Both the position numbers and the translations under genes were made by a program. A stretch of 64,000 nt of DNA from Thermodesulfobacteriota bacterium. Lineage in GTDB: Bacteria; Desulfobacterota; DSM-4660; Desulfatiglandales; Desulfatiglandaceae. The notes beneath the pieces are model-generated. The model was not told where the DNA came from. It saw only the letters and a program-made list of their open reading frames with translations, and made no database searches. The stretch covers positions 7,190 through 71,189 of the forward strand of contig JANQDY010000229.1 of assembly GCA_028278625.1 (NCBI GenBank). Direction: 5' to 3'. Shown one piece after another: positions 9,102 to 19,683 of this stretch; within the stretch, counting starts at the first letter, position 1, and the number at the start of each line of letters is the position of its first letter.

Positions 9102-10313
9102 ATGGAATTTAGTTCAATTGAAGAAGTCATCGAAGACTTAAAACAGGGAAAAATGATCATCCTGGTGGATGATGAAGACCGGGAAAACGAGGGAGACCTC
9201 ACCATCGCAGCGGAAAAAGTCACACCGGAAGCTGTCAATTTCATGAGCAAATATGCCCGCGGGCTCATTTGTCTGGCTCTGGACCCCGCCATTGTGGAAC
9301 GACTCGGTCTCAAACAGATGGTTGATGAGAATCGATCCCCCTTTCAGACGGCATTTACGGTTTCAGTTGCGGCGGCTCAGGGAATGCACTCGGGAATGGG
9401 TGCCGCAGACAGGGCACACACGGTTCTGACAGCCGTGGCCGATGATGCAAAGCCTGAAGACCTGGTGCAGCCGGGGTTTGTTTTCCCCTTGCGGGCCAGA
9501 AGAGGGGGCGTCCTCTTCAGAACAGGACAGACCGAAGGATCCGTTGATTTGGCACGACTGGCCGGCTTTAAACCTGCAGCGGTTATCTGCGGCATTATGA
9601 AAGATGACGGCAGCATGGCCCGGCTTCCGGATCTGAAACCCTTTGCCGAGGAACACGGCCTTAAGATCGCATCGGTTGCCGATATCATTTCCTACCGAAT
9701 GCGGACCGAATCCTTTGTCCGTCCTGAAGCAGAGACAGTACTTCCCACACCTTACGGGGAGTTTAAAGCCATTGCCTTTGTAAACGATATTGACGACTAC
9801 GAACATCTGGCGCTGGTTAAGGGAGAGATCGAGTCGGGCAAGGACATTCTGGTCCGCGTCCACTCGGGCTGTCTCACGGGAGATGTGTTTGATTCCTACC
9901 GCTGTGACTGCGGTGAGCAATTAAAAAGGGCCATGGCCATGGTTGAAGAAGAGGGGAGGGGCGTTATCCTTTATCTGCAACAGGAAGGCCGGGGGATCGG
10001 CCTTGCCAACAAACTGAAAGCATATGCACTTCAGGACAAAGGCTTTGACACGGTTGAAGCCAATGAAGAGCTCGGCTTCGCGGCGGATCTGAGGGATTAT
10101 GGTGTGGGCGCACAAATTCTGGTGTCATTGGGCGTTCGAAAGATGAAATTGATCACCAACAATCCCAAGAAGATTGTCGGACTTGAAGGTTATGGACTGA
10201 AAGTGACGGGCAGAGTCCCCATTGAGTGTGTTCCAAGGCCGGAAAACATTCGTTATCTGTCGACCAAATGCCAGAAACTGGGACATCTTCTGGACAAGGT
10301 TAGCATTTCTTAG
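9102..10313 (+). CDS. ribBA: Bifunctional DHBP synthase / GTP cyclohydrolase II
   Basis: A 403-residue enzyme supplying both precursors of riboflavin. Residues about 1-200 are 3,4-dihydroxy-2-butanone-4-phosphate synthase with [11 protein letters not shown] (acidic metal loop) and GAADRAHT; the usual TTGISAxDR reads HSGMGAADR, a modest variation. Residues about 205-400 are GTP cyclohydrolase II with zinc ligands in [18 protein letters not shown] and the QQEGRGIGL loop. I use the ATG at 9102, one base after the ribE stop, rather than a TTG four codons upstream that would overlap ribE. Confidence 0.95.
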   Translation: MEFSSIEEVIEDLKQGKMIILVDDEDRENEGDLTIAAEKVTPEAVNFMSKYARGLICLALDPAIVERLGLKQMVDENRSPFQTAFTVSVAAAQGMHSGMGAADRAHTVLTAVADDAKPEDLVQPGFVFPLRARRGGVLFRTGQTEGSVDLARLAGFKPAAVICGIMKDDGSMARLPDLKPFAEEHGLKIASVADIISYRMRTESFVRPEAETVLPTPYGEFKAIAFVNDIDDYEHLALVKGEIESGKDILVRVHSGCLTGDVFDSYRCDCGEQLKRAMAMVEEEGRGVILYLQQEGRGIGLANKLKAYALQDKGFDTVEANEELGFAADLRDYGVGAQILVSLGVRKMKLITNNPKKIVGLEGYGLKVTGRVPIECVPRPENIRYLSTKCQKLGHLLDKVSIS

Positions 10314-10368
10314 GGCTCGCTCAAAAAAATCGCAGAATTGACGCTCGAATTTTGGGGAGGAGGACCTC

Positions 10369-10836
10369 ATGGTCAACATCATAGAAGGGAAACTCATATC
10401 GAAAGGAATGCGGTTTGCCATCCTTGCAAGCCGCTTCAACGAGTTGATTACGCGTAAACTGATGGAAGGGGCCATTGATGCACTGGTCCGGCACGAAACC
10501 GCTGAGGAAGACATCACGGTATTTTGGGTTCCGGGAGCCTTTGAAATGCCGGTGGTAACCAAAAGGCTGGCCATGAGTGGCCAATATGACGCCATTATCT
10601 GCGTGGGCGCCGTTATCCGGGGGGCCACAACGCATCACGAATATGTGGCCAATGAGGCCGTTAAAGGGATCGCCAGTGTGTCCCTGGATACGGGGATACC
10701 CATCGCCTTTGGTATTTTAACCACCGATACCATCGAACAGGCCATTGAACGCGCGGGCACGAAAGCCGGAAACAAAGGATTTGAATCGGCAATGGCAGCC
10801 ATTGAAATGGTCAGTCTGCTCAAAGCTATTCCGTAA
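10369..10836 (+). CDS. ribH: 6,7-dimethyl-8-ribityllumazine synthase
   Basis: A 155-residue lumazine synthase, which condenses the ribBA-derived butanone phosphate with the pyrimidine intermediate. It has VPGAFEMP, the [14 protein letters not shown] loop with the catalytic His pair, and [16 protein letters not shown]. Length is typical of the icosahedral family. The ATG has a very strong GGAGGAGG site. It sits 55 bases after ribBA and just before nusB, the usual deltaproteobacterial order. Confidence 0.96.
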   Translation: MVNIIEGKLISKGMRFAILASRFNELITRKLMEGAIDALVRHETAEEDITVFWVPGAFEMPVVTKRLAMSGQYDAIICVGAVIRGATTHHEYVANEAVKGIASVSLDTGIPIAFGILTTDTIEQAIERAGTKAGNKGFESAMAAIEMVSLLKAIP

Positions 10837-10869
10837 GAGCCGTGCCGGTTGCCGCCTCACACGAAGACC

Positions 10870-13800
10870 ATGAAGCACTTTCAAGGGGAGAGAAGAAGGG
10901 CCCGGGAACTGGCCCTTCAGGTTCTTTTTCATCTGGAATACAGCGATGACGAGCCAGAGGAGGCATTTCGTCTCGTCAACGACAATTTTGAAATGGCGCG
11001 GGTCGCTACCGGTTTTTCCAGAACCCTGGTTCAAGGCGTCTGTGATCACAAAAGCACTCTCGACCGCATCATCAGCAGTTCTTCCAGCCATTGGCGGCTT
11101 GAACGGATGGCCCGGCTGGACCGCAGCATTTTAAGGCTGGCAACCTTTGAGATGATTTACCTGGAAGAGATCCCTCCCAGAGTCTCCCTCGATGAAGCCG
11201 TTGAATTGGGAAAGAGATTCGGCAGCGAAGATTCCAGCCGATATATCAACGGCGTTTTAGACAACATCTACAATCGGCCCGATCTTTTTGGGGATGCCAA
11301 AAAAGATTCGGTTGATGAATTTGGGATTTTTGAAAAAGATGCATCCGAAGACACAGGAAGAACGAAAATGAAATATGATCCGCTTGAATTGGAACCCAAG
11401 TGGCAGCGCAATTGGGAAAAGGAGGGCACTTTCAGCGCTTTTGAAGACCCCTCAAAAGAGAAGTATTACCTGTTGGAAATGTTTCCCTATCCCTCCGGTA
11501 AAATACACATCGGACATGTGAGAAACTACACCATTGGTGATGTGGTGGCACGCTATAAGAGAATGTGCGGCAAGAACGTACTTCATCCCATGGGATGGGA
11601 TGCCTTTGGCATGCCCGCTGAAAATGCCGCCATAGAGAACAATACCCATCCGGCCAAATGGACTTACGACAATATCGAAAGCATGAAAACACAGTTGAAA
11701 AGGATGGGTTTCAGTTATGACTGGAATCGGGAACTGGCCACCTGCGATCCCGACTATTATCGGTGGGAACAACTGGTCTTTCTTGAAATGTTTGAAAAGG
11801 GCCTGGCCTATCGCAAAAAGACCCATGTGAACTGGTGTGAGAAATGCCAGACGGTGCTGGCCAATGAGCAGGTGGAAGACGGTTGCTGCTGGCGACATCC
11901 CGAGCAGGAAGTGGCCATCAAAGAAATGAACAGCTGGTTTCTCAAGATAACGGATTATGCTGAGGACATGCTTGAATATTGCGAGAAACTGCCCGGATGG
12001 CCGGACCGGGTTTTGAGCATGCAAAGGAATTGGATCGGAAAAAGTCATGGTGCTGCCATCCATTTTCCCATGGTGGGCCCCGAGGAGGCCATTGAAGTCT
12101 TCACCACTCGCCAGGACACCCTTTATGGGGCCACTTTTATGTGCCTTGCGCCGGAACACCCCATGGTGAACGAGATCATCAAAGGGCTGCCCCAGGAAAA
12201 AGAGGTCCTCGACTTCGTGACGCAAACGCTCAAAATGGACACCTTCATGCGAACCGCTGATTTCACCGCCAAGGAAGGCGTCTTTACAGGCAGATACTGC
12301 CTCAACCCCATGACCCGTGAGGAAATACCGATTTTCGTCGCCAATTTTGTTCTGTTTGATTACGGCACCGGCGCCATAATGGCGGTACCCACCCATGACC
12401 AACGGGATTTTGAATTTGCCAAGAAATACGGGTTAAAGCTGCGTGTGGTCATCAAACCCGAGGATGCGGACTTGATTGAGGAAGAAATGACGGAGGCCTA
12501 TGTGGATCAGGGAATCCTGCTCAATTCCGGGCCGTTTAACGGACAGAAAAACCTCCAGGCACTGGACAACATTGCCGATTACCTCGAAAAAGAGGGGATC
12601 GGCCATAAGACGGTGAATTATCGCATCAGGGATTGGGGTATTTCGAGACAGAGATACTGGGGTGCACCCATTCCCATGACATACTGCGATCTGTGCGGCA
12701 TCGTCCCGGTGAACAAAGAAGACCTGCCCGTCATCCTGCCCCTCGATCTGGACATGCGCCCCAACGGCGGTTCTCCGTTACCGTTTGATCCGTCTTTTTT
12801 CAAAACCACCTGCCCCAAATGCGGCGGCAAAGCGAGGCGGGAAACGGACACCATGGACACTTTCGTGGAATCTTCCTGGTATTTTGACCGCTATGCCTGC
12901 CCGGACCACCAGGAAAGCCCTCTGGACGCCAAACGGGTCGACTACTGGCTGCCGGTGGACCAATATATCGGGGGCATTGAGCACGCCATTTTGCACCTCC
13001 TTTATTCCCGCTTTTACACCAGGGTCCTGAAAGATCTGGGACATATCAAAATAAAGGAACCTTTCACGAATCTTCTGACCCAGGGCATGGTCTGTAAGGC
13101 AACCCAGTCTTGCCCTGAACATGGCTATCTCTATCCCGGTGAAGCGGAAGATGACCGCTGCTTGCACTGCGGAACCCAAGTGAAAAACGGCAATATCGTT
13201 AAGATGTCCAAATCCAAAAAGAATGTGGTTGACCCCCAGGAATTGATCGACCGCTACGGTGCGGACACGGTTCGCATGTTCTGTCTTTTTGCATCCCCGC
13301 CGGACAAGGATCTTGAATGGAGTGAACAGGGTGTCGAAGGCTCACACAGGTTTCTCCAGCGGGTATGGCGCCTTGTGACGGATCACCTGGAAGATCTCAG
13401 AAACGTAACGCCAATTGACGAGACATCCGAGCTCAAAGAGCCTGTAAAATCGGTGCACAGAAAGACCCATGAAACCATCAAAAAGGTTACCAGTGACATT
13501 GAGAACCGTTTTCATTTCAACACCGCGATTTCCGCGGTCATGGAGCTTGTGAACGAAACCAACCAATTCCTGAAGACCGCAAAGGACAAGGATGCCACCT
13601 CTTGGTCGGTTGTCCGAAAAGCCATTGAGACAACGGTCATTTTGCTTTCACCGGTGGTGCCCCATATCACCGATGAATTGTGGCGGATGCTGGATAGATC
13701 AGAGTTTTTGATCAATGTGCCTTGGCCCAATTACAGTGAAGAGGCTCTCGTTACAGAAAAAAAACTGATCGTCCTTCAGGTGAACGGCAAGGTGAGAAGC

Positions 13801-13944
13801 CGAATTGAGGTGGACGCGTCCAGCAGCGAAAAAGAGATAGAAGAGCGTGCTCTGGCAGATACAAAAATCCAGCGCCACTTGGAAGGGAAGACCGTCAAGC
13901 GTGTTATTGTGGTGCAGAAAAAACTCGTGAATGTGGTGGTTTAG
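10870..13944 (+). CDS. nusB-leuS: NusB and leucyl-tRNA synthetase in one continuous frame
   Basis: A single open frame of 1,024 codons holds two normally separate proteins. Residues 1-about 143 are the transcription antitermination factor NusB ([13 protein letters not shown] at the start, [11 protein letters not shown] at its end). After a polar linker of about 23 residues, residue 167 begins a complete LeuRS ([17 protein letters not shown] within KIHIGHV, the CP1 editing domain, and KMSKS, all in family order; 858 residues). There is no stop or frameshift between them. LeuRS may also start alone at the ATG at 11368, which has a good ribosome site. For NusB I chose the ATG at 10870; a TTG at 10849 is also open. 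It lies between ribH and lptE. Confidence 0.9.
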   Translation: MKHFQGERRRARELALQVLFHLEYSDDEPEEAFRLVNDNFEMARVATGFSRTLVQGVCDHKSTLDRIISSSSSHWRLERMARLDRSILRLATFEMIYLEEIPPRVSLDEAVELGKRFGSEDSSRYINGVLDNIYNRPDLFGDAKKDSVDEFGIFEKDASEDTGRTKMKYDPLELEPKWQRNWEKEGTFSAFEDPSKEKYYLLEMFPYPSGKIHIGHVRNYTIGDVVARYKRMCGKNVLHPMGWDAFGMPAENAAIENNTHPAKWTYDNIESMKTQLKRMGFSYDWNRELATCDPDYYRWEQLVFLEMFEKGLAYRKKTHVNWCEKCQTVLANEQVEDGCCWRHPEQEVAIKEMNSWFLKITDYAEDMLEYCEKLPGWPDRVLSMQRNWIGKSHGAAIHFPMVGPEEAIEVFTTRQDTLYGATFMCLAPEHPMVNEIIKGLPQEKEVLDFVTQTLKMDTFMRTADFTAKEGVFTGRYCLNPMTREEIPIFVANFVLFDYGTGAIMAVPTHDQRDFEFAKKYGLKLRVVIKPEDADLIEEEMTEAYVDQGILLNSGPFNGQKNLQALDNIADYLEKEGIGHKTVNYRIRDWGISRQRYWGAPIPMTYCDLCGIVPVNKEDLPVILPLDLDMRPNGGSPLPFDPSFFKTTCPKCGGKARRETDTMDTFVESSWYFDRYACPDHQESPLDAKRVDYWLPVDQYIGGIEHAILHLLYSRFYTRVLKDLGHIKIKEPFTNLLTQGMVCKATQSCPEHGYLYPGEAEDDRCLHCGTQVKNGNIVKMSKSKKNVVDPQELIDRYGADTVRMFCLFASPPDKDLEWSEQGVEGSHRFLQRVWRLVTDHLEDLRNVTPIDETSELKEPVKSVHRKTHETIKKVTSDIENRFHFNTAISAVMELVNETNQFLKTAKDKDATSWSVVRKAIETTVILLSPVVPHITDELWRMLDRSEFLINVPWPNYSEEALVTEKKLIVLQVNGKVRSRIEVDASSSEKEIEERALADTKIQRHLEGKTVKRVIVVQKKLVNVVV
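11355..11370 (+). promoter_or_regulatory. Internal ribosome site and start codon for stand-alone LeuRS
   Basis: AGGAAG at 11355-11360 lies 7 bases before an ATG at 11368, exactly where typical LeuRS proteins begin. It would permit independent LeuRS production inside the fused frame. If used, the cell could contain both a NusB-LeuRS fusion and free LeuRS. Confidence 0.55.
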
Positions 13945-13949
13945 AAGGG

Positions 13950-14489
13950 ATGGAACTCAGGCGCACCCTTAGAATTTTCTTTGTTTTCATGGGAAGCCTT
14001 TTCTGGATCTCCGCTTGCGGCTATCAGTTGCAGGCCACCGGAAAGCCCATGAACCTTTCCATCTCCAGTATGGCCATCCCCCTTATGAAGAGCCCCTCTT
14101 CGGATATCGGTTTTGAAGGGGATTTTACCAAGATGATTCGCCGGGAGTTCGTCAGTCATTCCCAAATACCCCTCGTTCCGAAAGAGACGGCCGCGGCTCT
14201 CCTCATCGGAAAGGTTACCAACATCAAGACCGAACCGCTGAGCTACCGGGTAACGGACGAAACCTTCGACGTCACCAGTTCACGCTGGCTTAAGATCAGG
14301 CTAGCGGTAAGCCTCGTGGATTCAAAGACCGGGAAAATCATCTGGAATGACCCCAACATGGAAGAGAAAGCCTCTTTTACCGTTGATTCGGATCCGCTGA
14401 AAACCCGCTACAACCAGCGGCGCGCCACAAAGAAGATTGCACAGCTGCTGGCTGAAAGGATCTATCTGAGAACCATGGAAAGATTCTGA
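13950..14489 (+). CDS. lptE: LPS-assembly lipoprotein LptE-like
   Basis: This 179-residue lipoprotein has a short charged N-terminus, a hydrophobic stretch and a lipobox-like ISAC with lipidation Cys23, followed by GYQLQATG, the typical start of mature LptE. LptE plugs the LptD barrel that inserts lipopolysaccharide in the outer membrane. It lies 5 bases after leuS and overlaps holA by one base, the conserved leuS-lptE-holA order. It supports a Gram-negative cell envelope. Sequence conservation in LptE is low, so the call leans partly on context. Confidence 0.8.
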   Translation: MELRRTLRIFFVFMGSLFWISACGYQLQATGKPMNLSISSMAIPLMKSPSSDIGFEGDFTKMIRREFVSHSQIPLVPKETAAALLIGKVTNIKTEPLSYRVTDETFDVTSSRWLKIRLAVSLVDSKTGKIIWNDPNMEEKASFTVDSDPLKTRYNQRRATKKIAQLLAERIYLRTMERF

Positions 14490-15487
14490 TGCCCGTTCTA
14501 GCAACTCCGGAAACTGTTTTGGGCCATCTCAGGGAGGGGCGACTTGGGCCCCTTTACCTTTTCTACGGTCCCGATGATTTCCACCTGGAAAAGGTACTTT
14601 TTGAAGTTCGCGAAACGGGAATTCCTGAATCGGCGCGTGATTTCAATCTGCATGTTTATGACGGAGACGGGAACCTCAATACGGGAGATATCCTTGATGC
14701 GGCGCGTTCTCTGCCGTTTCTGGCGCCCAGACGGCTTATTATCGTTCGACGATCCGATCATATATCCGCCCCTGATCTGGAGATATTGCTCCCGTATCTC
14801 AAAAGCCCCGTAGAAACCACAAGTCTTATTCTGCTCGCCCAAAAGCCCGACTTCCGCCTGAAATTTTTCAGCACCATCAAGAAGCATGGTGTAGCCGTGC
14901 ACTTCAAAGAGTTGACCGATGGACAGGTGATTCCCTTTATCATGGCCACCGCCCGAGAGATGGGACTCAATATCCGACAGGATGCCTGTCGTCACCTTCA
15001 TGAAATTATCGGCAATCGCTCTAGGGCCCTTTATGCGGAACTGGAGAAGCTCTATCTTCGTCACGGCAGCAGGGAAATTGGCGTTCCTGAAATAAAGGAG
15101 CTTAGCATATTCAGCCGTTTGTACACGATATTTGAACTGATGGATCAAATTTCCCAACGACGAAAAGCGCAATCCCTTTCCATTTTAAATCGCTATTTGG
15201 CGGAAGAAGGAAAAGAGGCGGCTTTCGGCATTATCGGTATGTTGACCCGGCAAATCCGTATCATATTTCAGGCAAAGGAGTTCATGGCCAGGGGCATTCA
15301 CCGGGCGGAAATGACCAAGAAGCTGGGCATACCCGGGTTTGTGGTGAGCAAAGTCCTCGACCAGGCAAGACGGTGGCAGGAGAAGGACCTGGAAAGGGCA
15401 CTGGTGCTGCTCTATGAAGCGGATGGGCGCCTGAAAAGAGGATCTCAGGCACCGCTCGTTCTGGAGAGTTTCGTATTGTCCATGTAG
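14489..15487 (+). CDS. holA: DNA polymerase III delta subunit
   Basis: A 332-residue clamp-loader delta subunit, which opens the sliding clamp during replication. It begins with the characteristic LGPLYLFYGPDDFHLEKV, has the degenerate ATP-fold region with LPFLAPRRLIIVRR, and ends with the helical collar segment LKRGSQAPLVLESFVL. The ATG overlaps the lptE stop by one base, so the two are coupled. Identification is firm. Confidence 0.92.
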   Translation: MPVLATPETVLGHLREGRLGPLYLFYGPDDFHLEKVLFEVRETGIPESARDFNLHVYDGDGNLNTGDILDAARSLPFLAPRRLIIVRRSDHISAPDLEILLPYLKSPVETTSLILLAQKPDFRLKFFSTIKKHGVAVHFKELTDGQVIPFIMATAREMGLNIRQDACRHLHEIIGNRSRALYAELEKLYLRHGSREIGVPEIKELSIFSRLYTIFELMDQISQRRKAQSLSILNRYLAEEGKEAAFGIIGMLTRQIRIIFQAKEFMARGIHRAEMTKKLGIPGFVVSKVLDQARRWQEKDLERALVLLYEADGRLKRGSQAPLVLESFVLSM

Positions 15488-15515
15488 CGCTCGCCCACGT
15501 TATGGGCCAGCGGCT

Positions 15516-15791
15516 TCAGGATTCGTTTTTGGAGAGGTTGTTGACCTGAAGTGCCAGTCTGGAGACTTTTCTTGCAGCCTGATTCTTGTGAATTACGCCT
15601 TTCGAAACAGACTTCTGAATGATGGAAACGGCTTTTTCAAGTGTTTTATTCGCTTGTTCTTGCGAATTTTCACTGATAGCAGTCCGCACTTCTTTGACTG
15701 CCTTTTTCATGCGGGTCTTATACCCTTTGTTTCTGACGCGTTGAATTTCATTCTGCCTAGCCCTCTTAAGGGCGGATTTGTGGTTCGCCAA
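15516..15791 (-). CDS. rpsT: 30S ribosomal protein S20
   Basis: A 91-residue basic helical protein starting MANHKSALKRARQ, diagnostic of bS20, which binds 16S rRNA. The start is a TTG (first base 15791) with GGAGG six bases upstream. The E. coli rpsT gene also uses UUG and that start is part of its autoregulation, so the rare start may be functional here. It is transcribed against holA and divergent from murJ. Confidence 0.96.
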   Translation of the reverse strand: MANHKSALKRARQNEIQRVRNKGYKTRMKKAVKEVRTAISENSQEQANKTLEKAVSIIQKSVSKGVIHKNQAARKVSRLALQVNNLSKNES

Positions 15792-15934
15792 GCTGAGCCT
15801 CCTTGAAATGGCTAATCAGAGGACACTTTCTTTAAAATGCTGAATGTGGACTCCAAATAACCGATGAAAATTTAAACAATAAATGATAGCCAAATAGTCC
15901 GAGTTGTCAAGCATTTTTTGTCATCGAAATCATT

Positions 15935-17509
15935 TTGTATAAAACGCAACCAGCAAATATCAGTGGTGCTGCCGGCATCATTGCCTTTTTTACCTTGATA
16001 AGCCGGATCCTGGGGCTTGTCCGTGATATGGTAATGGCGATGCTTTTCGGCTCAGGCATGGCGGCAGACGCCTTTTTCGTGGCCCTTCGCATACCGAATC
16101 TGTTGAGGCGTCTCTTTGCGGAAGGATCGCTCACCATTGCCTTCATTCCCGTCTTTACGGAATACCTCACCATCAAAAACAAGGAGGATGCATTTGAACT
16201 GGCCCGAATCGTTTTCACCATACTTTCACTCATCCTGGCGGTCGTCACGATTCTGGGGATTCTGTTTGCCCCCGCAATCGTCAGAATTCAAGCCTTCGGT
16301 TTCGGAAGTTCGGGGATCAAATACGAATTAACCGTTCTCCTTACGCGGATCACCTTTCCTTACGTTTTCTTTATCGGCCTCGTCGCCTTTTTTATGGGGG
16401 TACTCAATTCCCTGCGCCGGTTTGCGGCACCGGCCGCGGCCCCCATTTTGCTCAATGTAGGGATTATCGGTTCCGCCTATCTCATTTCTCCCCATCTATC
16501 CGAACCGATCATCGGCGTTGCCATTGGCGTTATTCTGGGTGGCATATTGCAGGTGGCGCTCCAGATCCCTGTGGTCTATGGCTCGGGGCTAAAGCTCTTT
16601 TTTGTGTGGGAACCGCTCCACCCGGCGGTCCGGCGCATCGGTCGGTTGATGCTGCCTGCCGTGTTAGGCTCCGCAGTATACCAGTTCAATCAGTTTGTGG
16701 GGACCCTTTTGGCGTCATTCTTGCGGGAAGGAAGCGTTTCATGGCTCTATTATGCGGACCGGCTGGTTCAATTCCCCTTGGGCATTTTTGCCATTGCCAT
16801 TGCAACGGCATCACTTCCTTCTCTTTCGGGTGATGCGGCCCGCAAAAATTATGCGCGATTCCAGGAAACTCTGGATCACAGCCTCTGTGTTGTATTCTTC
16901 ATTGCGCTCCCAGCCATGACGGGGCTTCTGATTTTGGGAAAACCGATTGTGTCATTGCTCTTTGAAAGAGGTGCCTTTGGCAGTGAATCCTCCGTCATGA
17001 CGACAGATGCCCTTTTTTGTTACACCACGGGACTCTGGGCCTTTTCGGGTATGCGGATCCTCATCGCCGGATTCTACGCACTTCAAGACACCAAGACGCC
17101 GGTGAAAATCGCCATTTTCTCTCTTTTTCTTAATATCGCGCTGAGCCTCGTGCTCATGGGTCCGCTGGCACATAGAGGGCTGGCACTTTCCCTGTCAGTT
17201 GCCTCGGGCGTTCAGTTCTTTCTCCTTACCCTGTTCCTTCGAAAGAAAGGGTTGTTCATCAGCGGGGGGAGGGTTCTAAGATCTGTTTCCAAATCCGTTT
17301 TGGCATCCATCGTGATGGGATTGATCGTGATCATCGGCCGCACCCACCTTTTTTGCAGCCAAGCTTCCGATGCGCTTTCATACAGGATCTTTTGTCTCAT
17401 AACACTTGTTTCAATGGGGATTGTTGTTTATTTTCTTGTGGCCCGTTTACTGAGATGTCGGGAGACGGAGGCTGTTTTGGCAATGTTTGGCAGGAAACGG
17501 AATTCGTAA
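15935..17509 (+). CDS. murJ: Lipid II flippase MurJ (MviN)
   Basis: This 524-residue membrane protein has the MOP-superfamily pattern of about 14 hydrophobic segments and the family signature near the N-terminus (SRILGLVRDMVMAMLFG, then ADAFFVALRIPNLLRRLFAEGS). MurJ moves the peptidoglycan precursor lipid II across the inner membrane. The best start is a TTG at 15935 without a clear ribosome site, so the first residues are uncertain. The murJ-rpsT neighbourhood is widespread in proteobacteria. Confidence 0.93.
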   Translation: MYKTQPANISGAAGIIAFFTLISRILGLVRDMVMAMLFGSGMAADAFFVALRIPNLLRRLFAEGSLTIAFIPVFTEYLTIKNKEDAFELARIVFTILSLILAVVTILGILFAPAIVRIQAFGFGSSGIKYELTVLLTRITFPYVFFIGLVAFFMGVLNSLRRFAAPAAAPILLNVGIIGSAYLISPHLSEPIIGVAIGVILGGILQVALQIPVVYGSGLKLFFVWEPLHPAVRRIGRLMLPAVLGSAVYQFNQFVGTLLASFLREGSVSWLYYADRLVQFPLGIFAIAIATASLPSLSGDAARKNYARFQETLDHSLCVVFFIALPAMTGLLILGKPIVSLLFERGAFGSESSVMTTDALFCYTTGLWAFSGMRILIAGFYALQDTKTPVKIAIFSLFLNIALSLVLMGPLAHRGLALSLSVASGVQFFLLTLFLRKKGLFISGGRVLRSVSKSVLASIVMGLIVIIGRTHLFCSQASDALSYRIFCLITLVSMGIVVYFLVARLLRCRETEAVLAMFGRKRNS

Positions 17510-17521
17510 TATGAGGATGTC

Positions 17522-18523
17522 ATGAACAATTTAGAAGTTGGTGAATTGCCAACAACCCCTGTACCCATGGACCGAATCGATACGTCCCCTGGCCGTTCAT
17601 GTATGAGCTACGGCTTCGATGTGGCGCCATTGATCAACTCCATTGCAAAAATCGGCCTGATGAATCCGCCGCTTTTGCTTTTAAAGGGTGAAGGGAAGGG
17701 CGGAGAAGGAGAATTCGAGGTGATTGCCGGTTTTCGAAGGGTCAGTGCCCTGAAAAAACTCTCCCTCAAATCCATCCCGGGCCGGATCCTCCCTTTCGAG
17801 ACCTCATCTTTGGATTGTGTGCTCATAAACCTGTATGACAACCTGTGTACCAGGGATTTCAATACCATCGAAAAGGGGATGATCCTGAGGCGATTGCTGG
17901 ACCTCATCCCCCATGAAGATGTCCTCAACATCTATATGCCGATTCTCCATTTGCCGTCCCATCCGGCAACCCTTGAACTTTATGTGGGGATCGAAAAGGT
18001 ATTTGAACCCCTGGCAAAAACCCTCCTTGCCACCGAAAGGCTTTCCATAAAAACGGCAAAACTCCTGCTTGACATGAACAATCAGGACCGTGAGATGTTC
18101 TGCACCTATTATTCCGCCATCGGATTCAGCAAAAACCAACAGGCACAGTTTGTTGATCTCATAAGCGACTTGTCCCACATGGAAAATGTTCCCATGGCCC
18201 AGATGCTAAGTGCTAGAGAACTAAAAGACATTCGTGACAGTGACCAGATGAACAACCCTCAAAAGGCCAAGGCCCTAATGACGCTCTTGAGAAAGAAACG
18301 GTCGCCCCGTCTGATGAAAGCCAATCGCCGTTTCAGTCAATGGGTGAAAAAGCTGGCCCTTCCCGGAGGCGTTCATATCACGCCACCCGCATTTTTTGAA
18401 GATACCCGCTACCGACTCGATATGACCTTTGAAAACGGCAATGACCTGATGGATAAACTTCGGGTCCTGCAAAAGAAAAAAGAACTGGCCACCTTTGAAG
18501 ATCCCTGGGATAAGAGTGCTTAA
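17522..18523 (+). CDS. ParB/Spo0J N-terminal-domain protein
   Basis: A 333-residue protein whose first ~110 residues form a ParB-N domain: a two-step clamp ending in EVIAGFRRVSALKKL, with Arg72-Arg73 in the GxRR box that binds CTP/nucleotide in ParB. The middle is helical and could hold a divergent DNA-binding HTH. There is no parA partner here, so it is unlikely to be the chromosome partition ParB. It starts 12 bases after murJ and overlaps the next gene by one base (TAATG), so it is tightly coupled to the lyase-like radical SAM gene and probably works with it. Confidence 0.75.
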   Translation: MNNLEVGELPTTPVPMDRIDTSPGRSCMSYGFDVAPLINSIAKIGLMNPPLLLLKGEGKGGEGEFEVIAGFRRVSALKKLSLKSIPGRILPFETSSLDCVLINLYDNLCTRDFNTIEKGMILRRLLDLIPHEDVLNIYMPILHLPSHPATLELYVGIEKVFEPLAKTLLATERLSIKTAKLLLDMNNQDREMFCTYYSAIGFSKNQQAQFVDLISDLSHMENVPMAQMLSARELKDIRDSDQMNNPQKAKALMTLLRKKRSPRLMKANRRFSQWVKKLALPGGVHITPPAFFEDTRYRLDMTFENGNDLMDKLRVLQKKKELATFEDPWDKSA

Positions 18524-19602
18524 TGGCGGACAATTTCATTAAGAAGGCCATTTTGGATCCGGAGGGGAAAAACACCCAAATGGGTCGTCGAATCCTGAAA
18601 TCCGTTTCTTCGGTACCCTCTGAAGCGCTTTCCCATACCACTTTGCCAAAGGGTATGGGAAAAGAGACCCTGCACCTTCTCGCGCATAAAGGTGAATTCC
18701 TCAAACCCTGTCCTGGAACACGGGAATACATCTGCTGCGGATATCAGATTCTCAATGTGGCCACGAACTGCCCCCTGGACTGCAGCTATTGTATCCTTCA
18801 GTCCTACTTTTCCAATCACCCCTATTTGAAAATACACGCCAATCTTGAAGATGCGCTACCCTCGATTCTGGCTTTTATGGATGAGCGCCCCCATCAGATG
18901 TTCCGTGTTGGAACAGGAGAGTTCGCGGACAGTCTGGCACTTGACCCCATCGCTCGCTGGACCAGCATTCTTATGCCCCCATTTTCCGAGAGAAAGAACG
19001 CGGTCCTGGAATTCAAAACCAAAACCAACCGAATTGACGGTTTGATCTCTTCCCCCTATCGGGACCGCATTATCGTATCCTGGTCCCTTAACAGCCCGTT
19101 TATTTCCAAAACTGAAGAAAAGGGGGCCGCAACCCTTAAGCAGCGGCTTGAAGCCGCGAAGAGATGTCAGGCGGAAGGTTTTGTTGTCGGTTTTCATTTC
19201 GACCCGTTGATTCACCACAAAGGATGGCGGGAAGGATATCTCAAGACCGTCGATCTCATGGATCGTTTTCTGAAACCGAAAGGCATCATCTGGATAAGCC
19301 TGGGATCACTGCGCTTCATGCCCGATTTGAAGCCGATCATTCGAAGACGACATCCCGAGACGAGGATCCTGGACGGGGAATTCATCACGGGGTTGGACGG
19401 AAAGACCCGCTATTTCAAACCCATTCGGATGGAACTCTTTCACTATATGCGGCAAGTGCTTGAAGATTGGCATGAGGGTGCGGGCCTCTATCTCTGCATG
19501 GAATCTGATGAAATCTGGCGCAAAAGCATGGGTTGGTCCCCTGTGAATTCTGAGGGGCTTAAAGCGTATCTGGACGACCGTGTTCTTCGAATTTTTAAGT
19601 AG
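18523..19602 (+). CDS. Radical SAM protein of the spore photoproduct lyase family
   Basis: A 359-residue protein with the cluster motif CPLDCSYCILQ (C83, C87, C90) and family landmarks such as RVGTGEFADSLALDP and HFDPLIHHKGWREGY. True SplB enzymes repair a thymine dimer in Bacillus spores. Two features differ from SplB as I remember it: the H-atom-donor Cys expected within the EFADSLALD segment is absent, and the residue after the third cluster Cys is Ile instead of Tyr. Thus a different DNA-related substrate is likely in this presumably non-sporulating organism. It is translationally coupled to the ParB-like gene. Confidence 0.8.
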   Translation: MADNFIKKAILDPEGKNTQMGRRILKSVSSVPSEALSHTTLPKGMGKETLHLLAHKGEFLKPCPGTREYICCGYQILNVATNCPLDCSYCILQSYFSNHPYLKIHANLEDALPSILAFMDERPHQMFRVGTGEFADSLALDPIARWTSILMPPFSERKNAVLEFKTKTNRIDGLISSPYRDRIIVSWSLNSPFISKTEEKGAATLKQRLEAAKRCQAEGFVVGFHFDPLIHHKGWREGYLKTVDLMDRFLKPKGIIWISLGSLRFMPDLKPIIRRRHPETRILDGEFITGLDGKTRYFKPIRMELFHYMRQVLEDWHEGAGLYLCMESDEIWRKSMGWSPVNSEGLKAYLDDRVLRIFK

Positions 19603-19683
19603 TAATCGATCCGATTATGTGCTAATAAGCGTCCGTTATAATAAGATTGGCCATAACCAATAGAATACCAGGAGTAAAAGCGC

